Shown here: positions 54,418 to 64,000 of the stretch, piece by piece
How positions within the stretch are numbered: position 1 is the first letter of the stretch
How the letters are laid out: the number at the start of each line of letters is the position of its first letter
Assembly: GCA_030646295.1 (NCBI GenBank)
Contig: JAUSND010000016.1
Location: 248,001 to 312,000, forward strand
Source of the DNA: Moraxellaceae bacterium
GTDB taxonomy: Bacteria; Pseudomonadota; Gammaproteobacteria; Pseudomonadales; Moraxellaceae
Direction: 5' to 3'
Length of the DNA stretch: 64,000 bases
The notes under the pieces: model-generated
What the model saw: only the letters and a program-made list of their open reading frames with translations
Databases searched by the model: none
Told to the model about the DNA's origin: nothing
Translations under genes and position numbers: made by a program

Positions 54418-55500
54418 TCAGCGAATTACGCGCTTGCGCTTCGGCAGTACATCCTTCAGATCGTCACGCATCTTGCGCACGGCGGTTTCGGTCGTGGCCC
54501 AGTCAATGCAGCCATCGGTAACAGACTTGCCGTATTCCAGCTGGGACAGGTCCTTCGGGATATCCTGGCGACCAAACTTCAGGTGCGACTCGATCATCAT
54601 GCCGATGATGGACTCGTTGCCATCCACAATCTGCTGGCTCACGTTTGCCATCACCATCGGCTGCAGGCCGGGGTCCTTGTTGGAGTTGGCGTGCGAGGCA
54701 TCGACCATGATGTTCTGTGGAATCCTGGCCTTTTCCAGCTCGCGCTCAGCCAGTGCTACGGATACAGCATCGTAGTTTGGCTTGCCGTCACCACCGCGCA
54801 GCACGACGTGACCATACGGGTTGCCGTTGGTGTTGATGATGGCAATCTTGCCGGCACCATCAATGCCCAGAAAGCTGTGCGGATTGGCCATCGAGAGCAG
54901 GGCGTTGATGGCCACTTTCATCCCACCATCCGTGCCGTTCTTGAAGCCAACAGGCGATGACAGGCCCGAAGACATTTCGCGGTGAGTCTGGGACTCGGTG
55001 GTACGGGCACCAATGGCGGACCAGGCAATCAGGTCATGCAGGTACTGCGGTGACATCGGGTCCAGTGCCTCGGTGGCACAGGACAGGCCCATTTCGTTCA
55101 GCTCCAGCAACAGCTTGCGTCCAATGTGCAGGCCATCCTGAATCCTGAAGGAGTCGTCCATGAAGGGGTCATTGATCAGCCCCTTCCAGCCCACGGTGGT
55201 GCGCGGTTTTTCGAAGTACACCCGCATCACGATGTAAAGCGTATCGGCCACTTCATCAGACAGTGCCTTGAGGCGCTCGGCGTACTCGTGCGCAGCTTTC
55301 ACGTCATGAATGGAGCAGGGGCCCAGCACCAGAAACACGCGGTGGTCCTTGCCGTCCAGGATGTTCCGGATGGTCTCGCGACCGCTCAGCACGGTGTCGC
55401 GGGCCTTGTCCGACAGTGGCATTTCAGCCTTGAGCGCTTCCGGTGTAATCAGGAGCTCGATGGAACGGATATTGACGTTCTCGATACGGGATTCAGCCAT
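54418..55500 (-). CDS. 3-deoxy-7-phosphoheptulonate synthase (class I DAHP synthase)
   Basis: VFLVLGPCSIHDVKAAHEYAERL, RVYFEKPRTTVGWKGLINDP, SQTHREMSSGLS, VDASHANSNK. Confidence 0.95.
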   Translation of the reverse strand: MAESRIENVNIRSIELLITPEALKAEMPLSDKARDTVLSGRETIRNILDGKDHRVFLVLGPCSIHDVKAAHEYAERLKALSDEVADTLYIVMRVYFEKPRTTVGWKGLINDPFMDDSFRIQDGLHIGRKLLLELNEMGLSCATEALDPMSPQYLHDLIAWSAIGARTTESQTHREMSSGLSSPVGFKNGTDGGMKVAINALLSMANPHSFLGIDGAGKIAIINTNGNPYGHVVLRGGDGKPNYDAVSVALAERELEKARIPQNIMVDASHANSNKDPGLQPMVMANVSQQIVDGNESIIGMMIESHLKFGRQDIPKDLSQLEYGKSVTDGCIDWATTETAVRKMRDDLKDVLPKRKRVIR

Positions 55501-55684
55501 TACAGAGTCCAATAAGACGGCGAAAGATGCCGATTCTAGAGAAAATTGTGTTTTATGCCCATGTATAAAGCCCGTTCCGCATGGCTTTTCTTCAGGTATT
55601 TGCCTGAATTTTGACCGGCGGATGTGGCGAGCCCTGTATCTGTAGACTATTCTCTGACGGTAATGATTGGCTACGCTTTTATAA

Positions 55685-56692
<1,008 letters not shown>

Positions 56693-56721
56693 GTTAGAGA
56701 AGTGAGCTAGGGAGGTGTGAA

Positions 56722-57057
56722 CTAGAGAAAATCCAGATCGGGGTTGTTCTGCATGATTTCCGTCAGCTCGTCCTTTTCCTCAACTTTTTGTGAGAGCACC
56801 TCTTTCACAAACTGCAGATAGACCGTGTAGACCTGTTTGCTGCCATCGTCACGGGTCACCACGAAAAAGGGGGCGCGATCCACATTCAGCTCGGCAGCCA
56901 GCAGCATGCCGTCAGACCCCGGGTCGCGTTCGTCAGCAATCAGGATTTCATCCATCCGCCGGAGCTGATCTTCCTTCTCCATGCGCTCCAGCACTTCGCC
57001 ACACTTCTTGCAAGGTGAGCCATCGCGAAGGATTTTTTTCACCATCGTAATTTTCAT
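56722..57057 (-). CDS. thioredoxin/glutaredoxin-fold small protein with CxxC
   Basis: 111 aa, GSPCKKCGEVLERME and DRAPFFVV (cis-Pro-like) motif; adjacent to cysH. Confidence 0.75.
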   Translation of the reverse strand: MKITMVKKILRDGSPCKKCGEVLERMEKEDQLRRMDEILIADERDPGSDGMLLAAELNVDRAPFFVVTRDDGSKQVYTVYLQFVKEVLSQKVEEKDELTEIMQNNPDLDFL

Positions 57058-57085
57058 GCATGTACTCCGGCGGAAACAGGTTCAG

Positions 57086-57811
57086 TTATTTGCTTGGTGC
57101 GACATGCAGCCCGCATTCTTTCTTGGTTGACTCTTCCCACCACCAGCGGCCTTCCCGCTCGTGCTGGCCGGGCAGGGTGGGGCGAGTGCAAGGCTCGCAG
57201 CCAATGCTGACAAAGCCTTTCTCATGCAGCTCGTTGTAAGGGATATCAAAGGCACGAATATAGGCCCAGACATCCTCTGAACTCCAGTTTGCCAACGGAT
57301 TGAACTTCGCCAGCAGGCGTTCAGGCGAAGAGAAAGCCTTGTCAGTCTGGGCAACCGGTACTGCCATGCGGGTGCCAGGACTCTGGTCCTTGCGCTGGCC
57401 AGTAACCCAGGCATCAAGCGTCGCCAGCTTCTTGCGCAGGGGGCCGACCTTGCGAATGGCACAGCATTCCTGATGCGTATCCTGGTAAAAGCTGAACAGC
57501 CCTTTTTCGTTCACCATCTTTTCCACGGCCACCGGGTCCGGGAAGCAGACCTCAATGCTGACGCCGTAGTGGGTGCGAACCTTCTCTATAAAACGATAGG
57601 TCTCGGCATGCAGGCGACCGGTATCCAGCGTAAAAACACGAAATGGAAGGCCTGACTTCACTGCCATGTCGATAAGCACTACATCCTCTGCACCACTGAA
57701 CGAGATGCCGATATTGCTGAAACTGCTCAGTGCATGCTTCAGGATTTCCTGAGGGGTCTTGTGGTCGAGCTCGGTAGCCCAGCCAGTCAGGGTGCTTTCA
57801 GTAATAGCCAT
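57086..57811 (-). CDS. cysH: assimilatory APS/PAPS reductase with Fe-S type cysteine motif
   Basis: [25 protein letters not shown] ... [23 protein letters not shown] ... KKECGLH. Confidence 0.95.
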   Translation of the reverse strand: MAITESTLTGWATELDHKTPQEILKHALSSFSNIGISFSGAEDVVLIDMAVKSGLPFRVFTLDTGRLHAETYRFIEKVRTHYGVSIEVCFPDPVAVEKMVNEKGLFSFYQDTHQECCAIRKVGPLRKKLATLDAWVTGQRKDQSPGTRMAVPVAQTDKAFSSPERLLAKFNPLANWSSEDVWAYIRAFDIPYNELHEKGFVSIGCEPCTRPTLPGQHEREGRWWWEESTKKECGLHVAPSK

Positions 57812-58049
57812 CGCAGTGTCCGTAATGTCCAGCGACCGTCGTGCAGTCATGGGGAGAGGGGTGAATGCCCCGGTGCCGAGGCCGGGTCTTCATGAGGTTG
57901 GGGATTGTATCAGAAGGTTTTGGCTGCCCTATAGATGAAGACGCTCCATGCATATTCTGAAAAGGCATCCACGCGCCCGGATTGCCTCCTCTTGCCCTAA
58001 CCGGTAGAGTTGCGCGGTTTTTTAAACCGTCAATTCTCAGGGGTGTGTC

Positions 58050-58664
58050 ATGGAAATCGTCTGTCTGGATCTGGAAGGTGTGTTGGTACCGGAGATCTGG
58101 ATCAACTTTGCCAAGCGCACCGGCATCAAGGAACTGGAGGCCACCACCCGCGACATCCCTGACTATGATGTGCTGATGAAGCAGCGCCTGCGCATCCTTG
58201 ATGAGCACAAGCTGGGCCTGAACGACATTCAGGCCGTGATTGCCGAGATGGGGCCTCTGCCCGGTGCCCGTGATTTTGTGGAGTGGGTGCGTGAGCATTT
58301 CCAGCTCATCATCCTTTCTGACACATTCTACGAGTTTGCACATCCCCTGATGCGTCAGCTGGGCTGGCCTACCATCATGTGCCACAAGCTGGACGTGAGT
58401 GCCGAAGGCCGTATCACCAATTACCTGCTGCGCCAGCCTGACCAGAAGCGCATGGCGGTCAAGTCCCTGCATGCCCTCAACTACAAGGTGGTGGCGGCGG
58501 GTGATTCCTACAATGACACCGGCATGCTGTCCGAGGCCGACAAGGGGATTCTGTTTGATGCCCCGGCCAATGTGATTCGCGAGTTTCCCCAGTTTCCGGT
58601 CACGACCAGCTATGAAGAGCTCAAGAATGAAATCCGTGCCTGGACACCTCGGCAGATTGGCTGA
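58050..58664 (+). CDS. thrH: phosphoserine phosphatase / phosphoserine:homoserine phosphotransferase ThrH
   Basis: MEIVCLDLEGVLVPEIWINFAKRTGI, HAD motifs LSDTFYEF and AAGDSYNDTGML. Confidence 0.95.
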   Translation: MEIVCLDLEGVLVPEIWINFAKRTGIKELEATTRDIPDYDVLMKQRLRILDEHKLGLNDIQAVIAEMGPLPGARDFVEWVREHFQLIILSDTFYEFAHPLMRQLGWPTIMCHKLDVSAEGRITNYLLRQPDQKRMAVKSLHALNYKVVAAGDSYNDTGMLSEADKGILFDAPANVIREFPQFPVTTSYEELKNEIRAWTPRQIG

Positions 58665-59005
58665 TGCCTGCACGGTAGCTTTGTAGTTTTTTGTACTTCC
58701 CGTGGCATGCATCGCATGTCATGGGCTTGTTTAAAATAATAATAAAAACAAATGGTTAGCGGATGTCATGCGCCAGGCGGTTGCCAAAACAGGCTGAATG
58801 GCACAGTGGGCTGACCTGAAAGTCGATGCCTGCACTTGTGTCTTGACCCCATTCCAGCCTATAAGGCATGAAGTGAAATGAGTGTCATCTGCCTGCAGGG
58901 GGCGTAATCAAGTACGGTTCCTGTGTTTTCGCAGAACGGATAGACCTCTTAAAAGAATAAAAAAACAGCCAAAAGGGACATTAAAATCAACCCTTTGGAG
59001 TGCAA

Positions 59006-60313
59006 ATGAAAGTCGAAACCCGGAAACCCGTTAACCTGTTGCCATCATTTGGCAAGGCTGCCATTCGCAATTCGCGGATCGGTGTCTTGCTGACGTCCAT
59101 GGCTATTGCATTCAGCGCTCCAGCTTTCGGCATGGAAGAGCTGGCTGAGGATGACCTGCGTGTTGCTACAGGCGAGGGTATTGCCCTTGCGCTGGACAAC
59201 TTCAGTTTTCGCATGGCACCCACCAGTTACATTGAAATGACGGGTTCTACGCCGTCAGGTGCCGCTGCAACGGCAGGCTGGAAGCGTGGCGACCTGCGCT
59301 GGTATGGCCTTTCCATGACGGGTGGTGATACGTCATCGGGTGCTGATTGGTATGCCCCTACAGGTGGCGGCTGTACTCCGGGTACGGACGGTCTCGGTTG
59401 CTCGATGGGTACGGGTGCCATTAAGGATTTTGCGTCGGTATACAATCCCTATCTCATTCGTGTTTTCCAGTACGCCGGTTATAACTACCAGGGTACCTGT
59501 CTGGGGACGGTGGTTTCCGGTGCATGTTCAACAGTGACAGCGGCATCACCAACCGTGTATGAGTTTATCGGCCCCAGCAAGGGCGATGCATGGCGCTGGG
59601 CTTTCTGGGGGCAGCTGGATGTCGCTCAGGGGGGCGCTCTTGCAGATCAGGGCTACCTGCAGAGCCAGACGATCATTCGTGGCAAGAACTCTACTCTTGA
59701 CGGCAAGTCGACCAAGCTTCAACTGCTGCAAACGCCAACGACTGTGGTGTCTGAGCAATCGTTGAGCCTTGTCTATCAAAGCCGTCTCTCCGGTGACTTC
59801 CGTTTCTCGCTGGGTCAGAAAGCCGTTGGTACCGAGGCGCGTAATAACGTGCCCGACTTCAATGACACTGAAGGTTTGTACTTCAAGAACGTGGATGCAT
59901 TCCTGCCACTGGGGCAACTGAACTATCAGACCATGGTGTTCAGAAGCGCGCCGGCCCTGGATGGCAACTTCATTCTGGAGCTTACTGCCATTCCCAACGT
60001 GGCGGCGGTGTACAACTCGTTTTACTGCGGTACCAACACATGTGCCACAACGACGTTCCAGGGTGGCAAGGTTGGTTCTACCGGCGCAATCCTGACTTCT
60101 GATGTGGTCAATTCGGTCGCCAACCCAGAGACTCATGGTTATGTCCGCTGGGGCACCACAACCGGTGCAGCACCTGTTGAGGGCTCTGCAGATACCACCA
60201 ATGGCATCTACTTCAAGGATAACGCCGGTACAGCTGTCAATATTGGCCGTGCCAAAATAGAAGGCATGATGATCCAGCAGTTAAAGTTAACCAGTCTGGG
60301 GGCGGGCACATGA
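59006..60313 (+). CDS. exported protein of unknown function, FEG motif paralog 1 (DUF6160-like)
   Basis: Extended Sec-like signal ending SAPAFG; MEELAEDDLRVATGEGIAL; three close Cys pairs; ATG chosen with GGAG 5 nt upstream. Confidence 0.8.
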   Translation: MKVETRKPVNLLPSFGKAAIRNSRIGVLLTSMAIAFSAPAFGMEELAEDDLRVATGEGIALALDNFSFRMAPTSYIEMTGSTPSGAAATAGWKRGDLRWYGLSMTGGDTSSGADWYAPTGGGCTPGTDGLGCSMGTGAIKDFASVYNPYLIRVFQYAGYNYQGTCLGTVVSGACSTVTAASPTVYEFIGPSKGDAWRWAFWGQLDVAQGGALADQGYLQSQTIIRGKNSTLDGKSTKLQLLQTPTTVVSEQSLSLVYQSRLSGDFRFSLGQKAVGTEARNNVPDFNDTEGLYFKNVDAFLPLGQLNYQTMVFRSAPALDGNFILELTAIPNVAAVYNSFYCGTNTCATTTFQGGKVGSTGAILTSDVVNSVANPETHGYVRWGTTTGAAPVEGSADTTNGIYFKDNAGTAVNIGRAKIEGMMIQQLKLTSLGAGT

Positions 60314-60993
60314 ACATGAACATGAGCAAATGGTTGCTTGCCGGTCTTCTGGGTTTCTCTGTGCATGCCAGCGCACTTGAGGCATTGCAGGATGGTGATT
60401 TGTCCGATGTTTCCGGGCAACAGGGAATAGCTATCGGTCTTGAGTATGGTGTGAACACGGATGCCAATGGCGCACCGCTGGCCAGTCTGGGTAATTGTAG
60501 TGCTGCGGGTGCATCTCCTTGCCGCTTTGCCTGGAAGATTGCCCAGCGCAATGCCAATGGCGGGGAGTGGACGGTATTCAAGGACTCCTACATGAGCCTG
60601 AAAATTCCGGCCCTGAACATTGGCGTAAAACCGACCATGGGAAGTGTTGCGTCCAACACCGGTTATTTTGACCTGACACGCTTCCAGAGCGAGACGGGTA
60701 CCTGCCTCTTGCCGGTGACCTGCGATACGGCAGGCATCAACACGCTGCCGGCCATGTGGCTGTTTTATCCGGCAGTCACTGTTGGCTACAACGCGACAAC
60801 CGGTGTCAGCTCCGGCTATACCAGCGTTCAGTTCGGTATGACGATTGGCCGTATGTCGATGGAGTATGGTGCAACGGGCTATAACCTGAATGCAGCAACT
60901 GGCTCTTTCCTCTCGGCCAAGATTGCGGATAACAACAATGCAAATTTTGCCGGTATTGCCTTCCAGGGCAATGCACTGATTTACGGCTTCTGA
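60310..60993 (+). CDS. exported protein of unknown function, paralog 2 (DUF6160-like)
   Basis: Signal peptide then LEALQDGDLSDVSGQQGIAI; two close Cys pairs; ATGA overlap with upstream gene. Confidence 0.82.
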   Translation: MNMNMSKWLLAGLLGFSVHASALEALQDGDLSDVSGQQGIAIGLEYGVNTDANGAPLASLGNCSAAGASPCRFAWKIAQRNANGGEWTVFKDSYMSLKIPALNIGVKPTMGSVASNTGYFDLTRFQSETGTCLLPVTCDTAGINTLPAMWLFYPAVTVGYNATTGVSSGYTSVQFGMTIGRMSMEYGATGYNLNAATGSFLSAKIADNNNANFAGIAFQGNALIYGF

Positions 60994-61041
60994 GTGCAGG
61001 CATGACCGGTTTAAGGTTGTGCGCCGATATCAACGCCAGAT

Positions 61042-62340
61042 ATGCAGAAAAGTGAAAAAGCCATGAAAAACAAATATTACAACAGACTCCGCTGGTTGCT
61101 GCTTCCCGCCTTGTTGGCAGCCTCGGGCTTTCTGGCCGCCGGCATGACATCTCTGGATGATGCCGAGCTTTCTGATGTGAACGGTCAGGCCCTGTTCATG
61201 GCGACCAAGCAGACGAATGGCGCGCATAATTTTTATCGCATGGGTTTTGATGCCCAACTGGATCTGAACGTCAATATTGCCGAGTTGAAACTGGGTGAAA
61301 CCACTACCGGTGTTGATCTCTGGGCGAAGAATCTGGCTTTGGGGTGTACGGCCAATGCCTCCAATGTGTGTGTTGATTCGGCCTCTGCCACACAGTTGCG
61401 CCCATTTACGCTGCTCCGTCCGTTTATCCAGATTGCGGTCAAGAATGATACCAATCGTGCTACCCGTGAGGTCGTTGGCTTTCGTCTGGGGGCAGAAAAT
61501 GCCTCTGGCCCGATGAGTATCGGTAACTTTGAAAGCTTCAGTGGTTACCTTACGGCAACGGCCAATATTGAAATGCAGGAGCAGGGCAAAGGACGAAATC
61601 CGGATGATGTGGCAGTGACCTGCGGCCCGACAACAGCTCCGTGCCCGCGTCCGGGGGATGATTTAGGAAATAATGGTGTTAATACTTTCGGGCTAAATGA
61701 GCCCTTGCGTGCTTTGGGCCTGAATAACGATCAGGCCTGTCTGTTGAGTATTTGCGCACAGTTCAGGGATCTTACGGCCAACTACGATGCAGTGGCCAGA
61801 AACAATCTGCCGGTTGTTCTGAGTGGCCGTCGCCAGACCCAGGCATTTATCCAGAATGCCCGTCTGTCCGAGGCAGTGGACTCCATCACGGGGTCCATGG
61901 GCATTTCGCGCAGTAACTCGGCACTGTCTGCGGGCCTGATCAACGTCATCCTGCCGATTCTGGCCGGCCAGGTGGGTGACAAGATCAAGTCGCAGCTGGC
62001 AACCGGTCTTGGCACAACGGTTGCCAATCTGAATACCTACCAGATTCCCTACAATGTGCAAAACCTGCACAGTGCCGAAGTGAACTCAACGCTCTTTGGC
62101 TTGTCCTTTCAGAAAGAGGCCGGGGTGCAGTATCCGGGCTATGCAATCGGTATGCAGAAGGGCTGGAGCATGTACCTTCCAAATGCATTCACCCTGACGG
62201 TTTCGCAGCCGACCACACAGTTTGTGAGTAACATCATGTCGGGTGCTGCGGCTGCCGGTAATATCATCGGGTTGCCTACGGCAGTTGGTGGCGGCGGCAG
62301 GGTGTATGACAATTGCTGGGGCACGGCGGTTTTTTGTTGA
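61042..62340 (+). CDS. exported protein of unknown function, paralog 3 (start may be 61063)
   Basis: Signal peptide then MTSLDDAELSDVNGQALFMA; four close Cys pairs. Confidence 0.82.
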   Translation: MQKSEKAMKNKYYNRLRWLLLPALLAASGFLAAGMTSLDDAELSDVNGQALFMATKQTNGAHNFYRMGFDAQLDLNVNIAELKLGETTTGVDLWAKNLALGCTANASNVCVDSASATQLRPFTLLRPFIQIAVKNDTNRATREVVGFRLGAENASGPMSIGNFESFSGYLTATANIEMQEQGKGRNPDDVAVTCGPTTAPCPRPGDDLGNNGVNTFGLNEPLRALGLNNDQACLLSICAQFRDLTANYDAVARNNLPVVLSGRRQTQAFIQNARLSEAVDSITGSMGISRSNSALSAGLINVILPILAGQVGDKIKSQLATGLGTTVANLNTYQIPYNVQNLHSAEVNSTLFGLSFQKEAGVQYPGYAIGMQKGWSMYLPNAFTLTVSQPTTQFVSNIMSGAAAAGNIIGLPTAVGGGGRVYDNCWGTAVFC

Positions 62341-62393
62341 ATGTCGCCTTTACAGACTGAAAAGTGGAACGACCAGATTATCGAGCGTGGCGT

Positions 62394-64000
62394 ATGCATA
62401 AAATAAAAATGAAAGCATTGGCGCTGGCAATCCTGTTGTCAGGTGGCATTGCACATCCGGTACTGGCACTGGATGACATCACCGATGGCGAGCTTGCCGA
62501 TATTTCCGGTCAGGATGGCTTGTCACTCAGCTTCACCGATCCGCCAGCCGGGGTTCAGGCAAATACAATCCAGTGGCAAACCACGCCCACCAATGGTCTT
62601 GAGCTTGGTTCAGCGGCCACGCCGGTGAATCTCAAACGCATAGATACCTCACGCCCCTTGATCAATGCCCATCTTGATGCCGGCTCCGATGGCACCACTC
62701 CATGGGTGTCACTGAATACGGACTGGGCCAATTCACGTCTGGATATCGGCTCGATTGGCCTGACGGGCGTCAGCGGCAGCTTTGGCCGTTATGTGATTGA
62801 TGCGGCAGGCACCTTCAGTGTGCGCAATGCGGGTGGCATTCTTAACGTCAACAGTGCTACCTGGGGTGCAGGCACAACAATCAACATTGGTGGGGTGAAT
62901 CCCGCCTTGTGGACGCCAGGCACTCTGGGCGCCTCGACTCCTGGTCAGATCTACTGGCGGCAGGGAACGTCCGAGTTGAGTATGGGTGACTACACCTTTT
63001 TCTTTGACATGACGGATGGGCGTATTGGCGTTGACAACAATGGTTTGCTTGTCCAGAGCAAGCCAGGCTCTAAAATCAAATTCGCCTTGTCGCTCGATTT
63101 CACCTATGACGCCACCGGTACGTCTCCCTTTGCAATTACGGGAGCGGACAAATCAATGCTGTACTGGGGCTGGCGCGGGCACCAGACGGACTTTACTCTT
63201 CGGCTGAATGGCAAGGGTCGTGTAAAGGATGATAATACTGGCAACCTGAACGGCTTGGGCGCTTCTCTGGCGTTCAATTATGACCCCGATTTTGTCTGGA
63301 TCATTGGTGAGGGCGGTACCAATCCGTTCAAGATCGAGTTTGGTAACTGGACGCTGCTGCCGGGTAATACGCTGGCATATAACCTGCCATCCGTGACACT
63401 GGATCAGCTTGATGTCGGGCAAGGGGTTGCAGGTCTGTGCTGGGGTCAGAACACGATTAGTGCAACTGCCAACGGCACGTGTACAGGATCCGGAACAGGT
63501 TCTGCAGCTAGCAACTTTGCCGCACAACCAATCAAGGTTCGTGCAGCGGCAGATGCCAAGGCACTGGCCCTTGGTGTTCGCGACATGACTCTTTCGGCAT
63601 ACTCATCAACAGTCGACCTGATTGATCGTACGTCCAATGCCGCCAAGGCTCCACAGCGCTATAACTGGGCACTGATTTATACGTTCGCCAATCTGGATGC
63701 CGACATCATCGTGACGCCGGTCGCAAGCAGTGACCGCATGCGGCTTGATCTGGCGCTGACAACCCAGACTCTGGAGACCGGCGACACCAATCGCTGGCAG
63801 AAAGGCACCAACTTCATGATTGGTGATACTGATACAGGGGTGAATCAGGGCATAGGCTTGATAGGCGCTGATGTTCTGATGGCAGTCCGTAATGGCACGT
63901 TGGGCCAGACAGCGAGTGGCATCAAGTTTGATTCTCCCCAGGTGCGTTACCAGTTGCGCGGGATGATTGCTGGCGGTGCTATTCCCGCTATGCCTGTCAT
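62394..64000 (+). CDS. exported protein of unknown function, paralog 4, 3'-truncated by window edge
   Basis: Manual translation MHKIKMKALALAILLSGGIAHPVLALDDITDGELADISGQDGLSLSFTDPPAG... open to window end; absent from ORF track. Confidence 0.82.
   Translation, partial: MHKIKMKALALAILLSGGIAHPVLALDDITDGELADISGQDGLSLSFTDPPAGVQANTIQWQTTPTNGLELGSAATPVNLKRIDTSRPLINAHLDAGSDGTTPWVSLNTDWANSRLDIGSIGLTGVSGSFGRYVIDAAGTFSVRNAGGILNVNSATWGAGTTINIGGVNPALWTPGTLGASTPGQIYWRQGTSELSMGDYTFFFDMTDGRIGVDNNGLLVQSKPGSKIKFALSLDFTYDATGTSPFAITGADKSMLYWGWRGHQTDFTLRLNGKGRVKDDNTGNLNGLGASLAFNYDPDFVWIIGEGGTNPFKIEFGNWTLLPGNTLAYNLPSVTLDQLDVGQGVAGLCWGQNTISATANGTCTGSGTGSAASNFAAQPIKVRAAADAKALALGVRDMTLSAYSSTVDLIDRTSNAAKAPQRYNWALIYTFANLDADIIVTPVASSDRMRLDLALTTQTLETGDTNRWQKGTNFMIGDTDTGVNQGIGLIGADVLMAVRNGTLGQTASGIKFDSPQVRYQLRGMIAGGAIPAMPV

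Noticed and set aside
57798-58712. 304 aa - strand ORF opposite thrH
   Set aside because: Antisense to clear thrH; no recognisable motif.

Overview
This 64 kb window is a dense, mostly housekeeping chromosomal segment of a gammaproteobacterium. Gene content and order look Pseudomonadales-like: yebC-aspS; ppiB-glnS-cysS-folD-tRNAs-tig-clpP-clpX-lon-hupB-ppiD-fabI-yejFEBA-mltD-gloB-methyltransferase-rnhA-dnaQ-fimL-nudC; metH/nfuA; cysB-thioredoxin-like-cysH-thrH. This order is judged from recalled Pseudomonas gene order, not from a search. No rRNA, CRISPR, prophage or IS element was recognised. There are four tRNA genes (Pro-TGG, Arg-TCT, His-GTG, Lys-CTT), a lipase/foldase pair, a RegBA/RoxSR-type two-component system and many clean intrinsic terminators. 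The least ordinary region is the right end (about 59.0-64.0 kb): four consecutive exported-protein genes. Each carries a short motif after a Sec-like signal peptide (L-x-D-x-[DE]-L-x-x-[VIA]-x-G-[QE], loosely kept in the first gene), and every cysteine falls in a closely spaced pair. The fourth gene runs off the window and is missing from the supplied ORF track. Other notable items are a near-consensus LexA box at a stand-alone Y-family polymerase, a shared CTAG double stop between convergent genes, an IscR-like site at nfuA, a REPIN-like inverted pair with a heptamer tandem repeat after nfuA, and an H1-tailed HU protein. Start codons were adjusted from the ORF track where a conserved N-terminus or ribosome-binding site suggested it.
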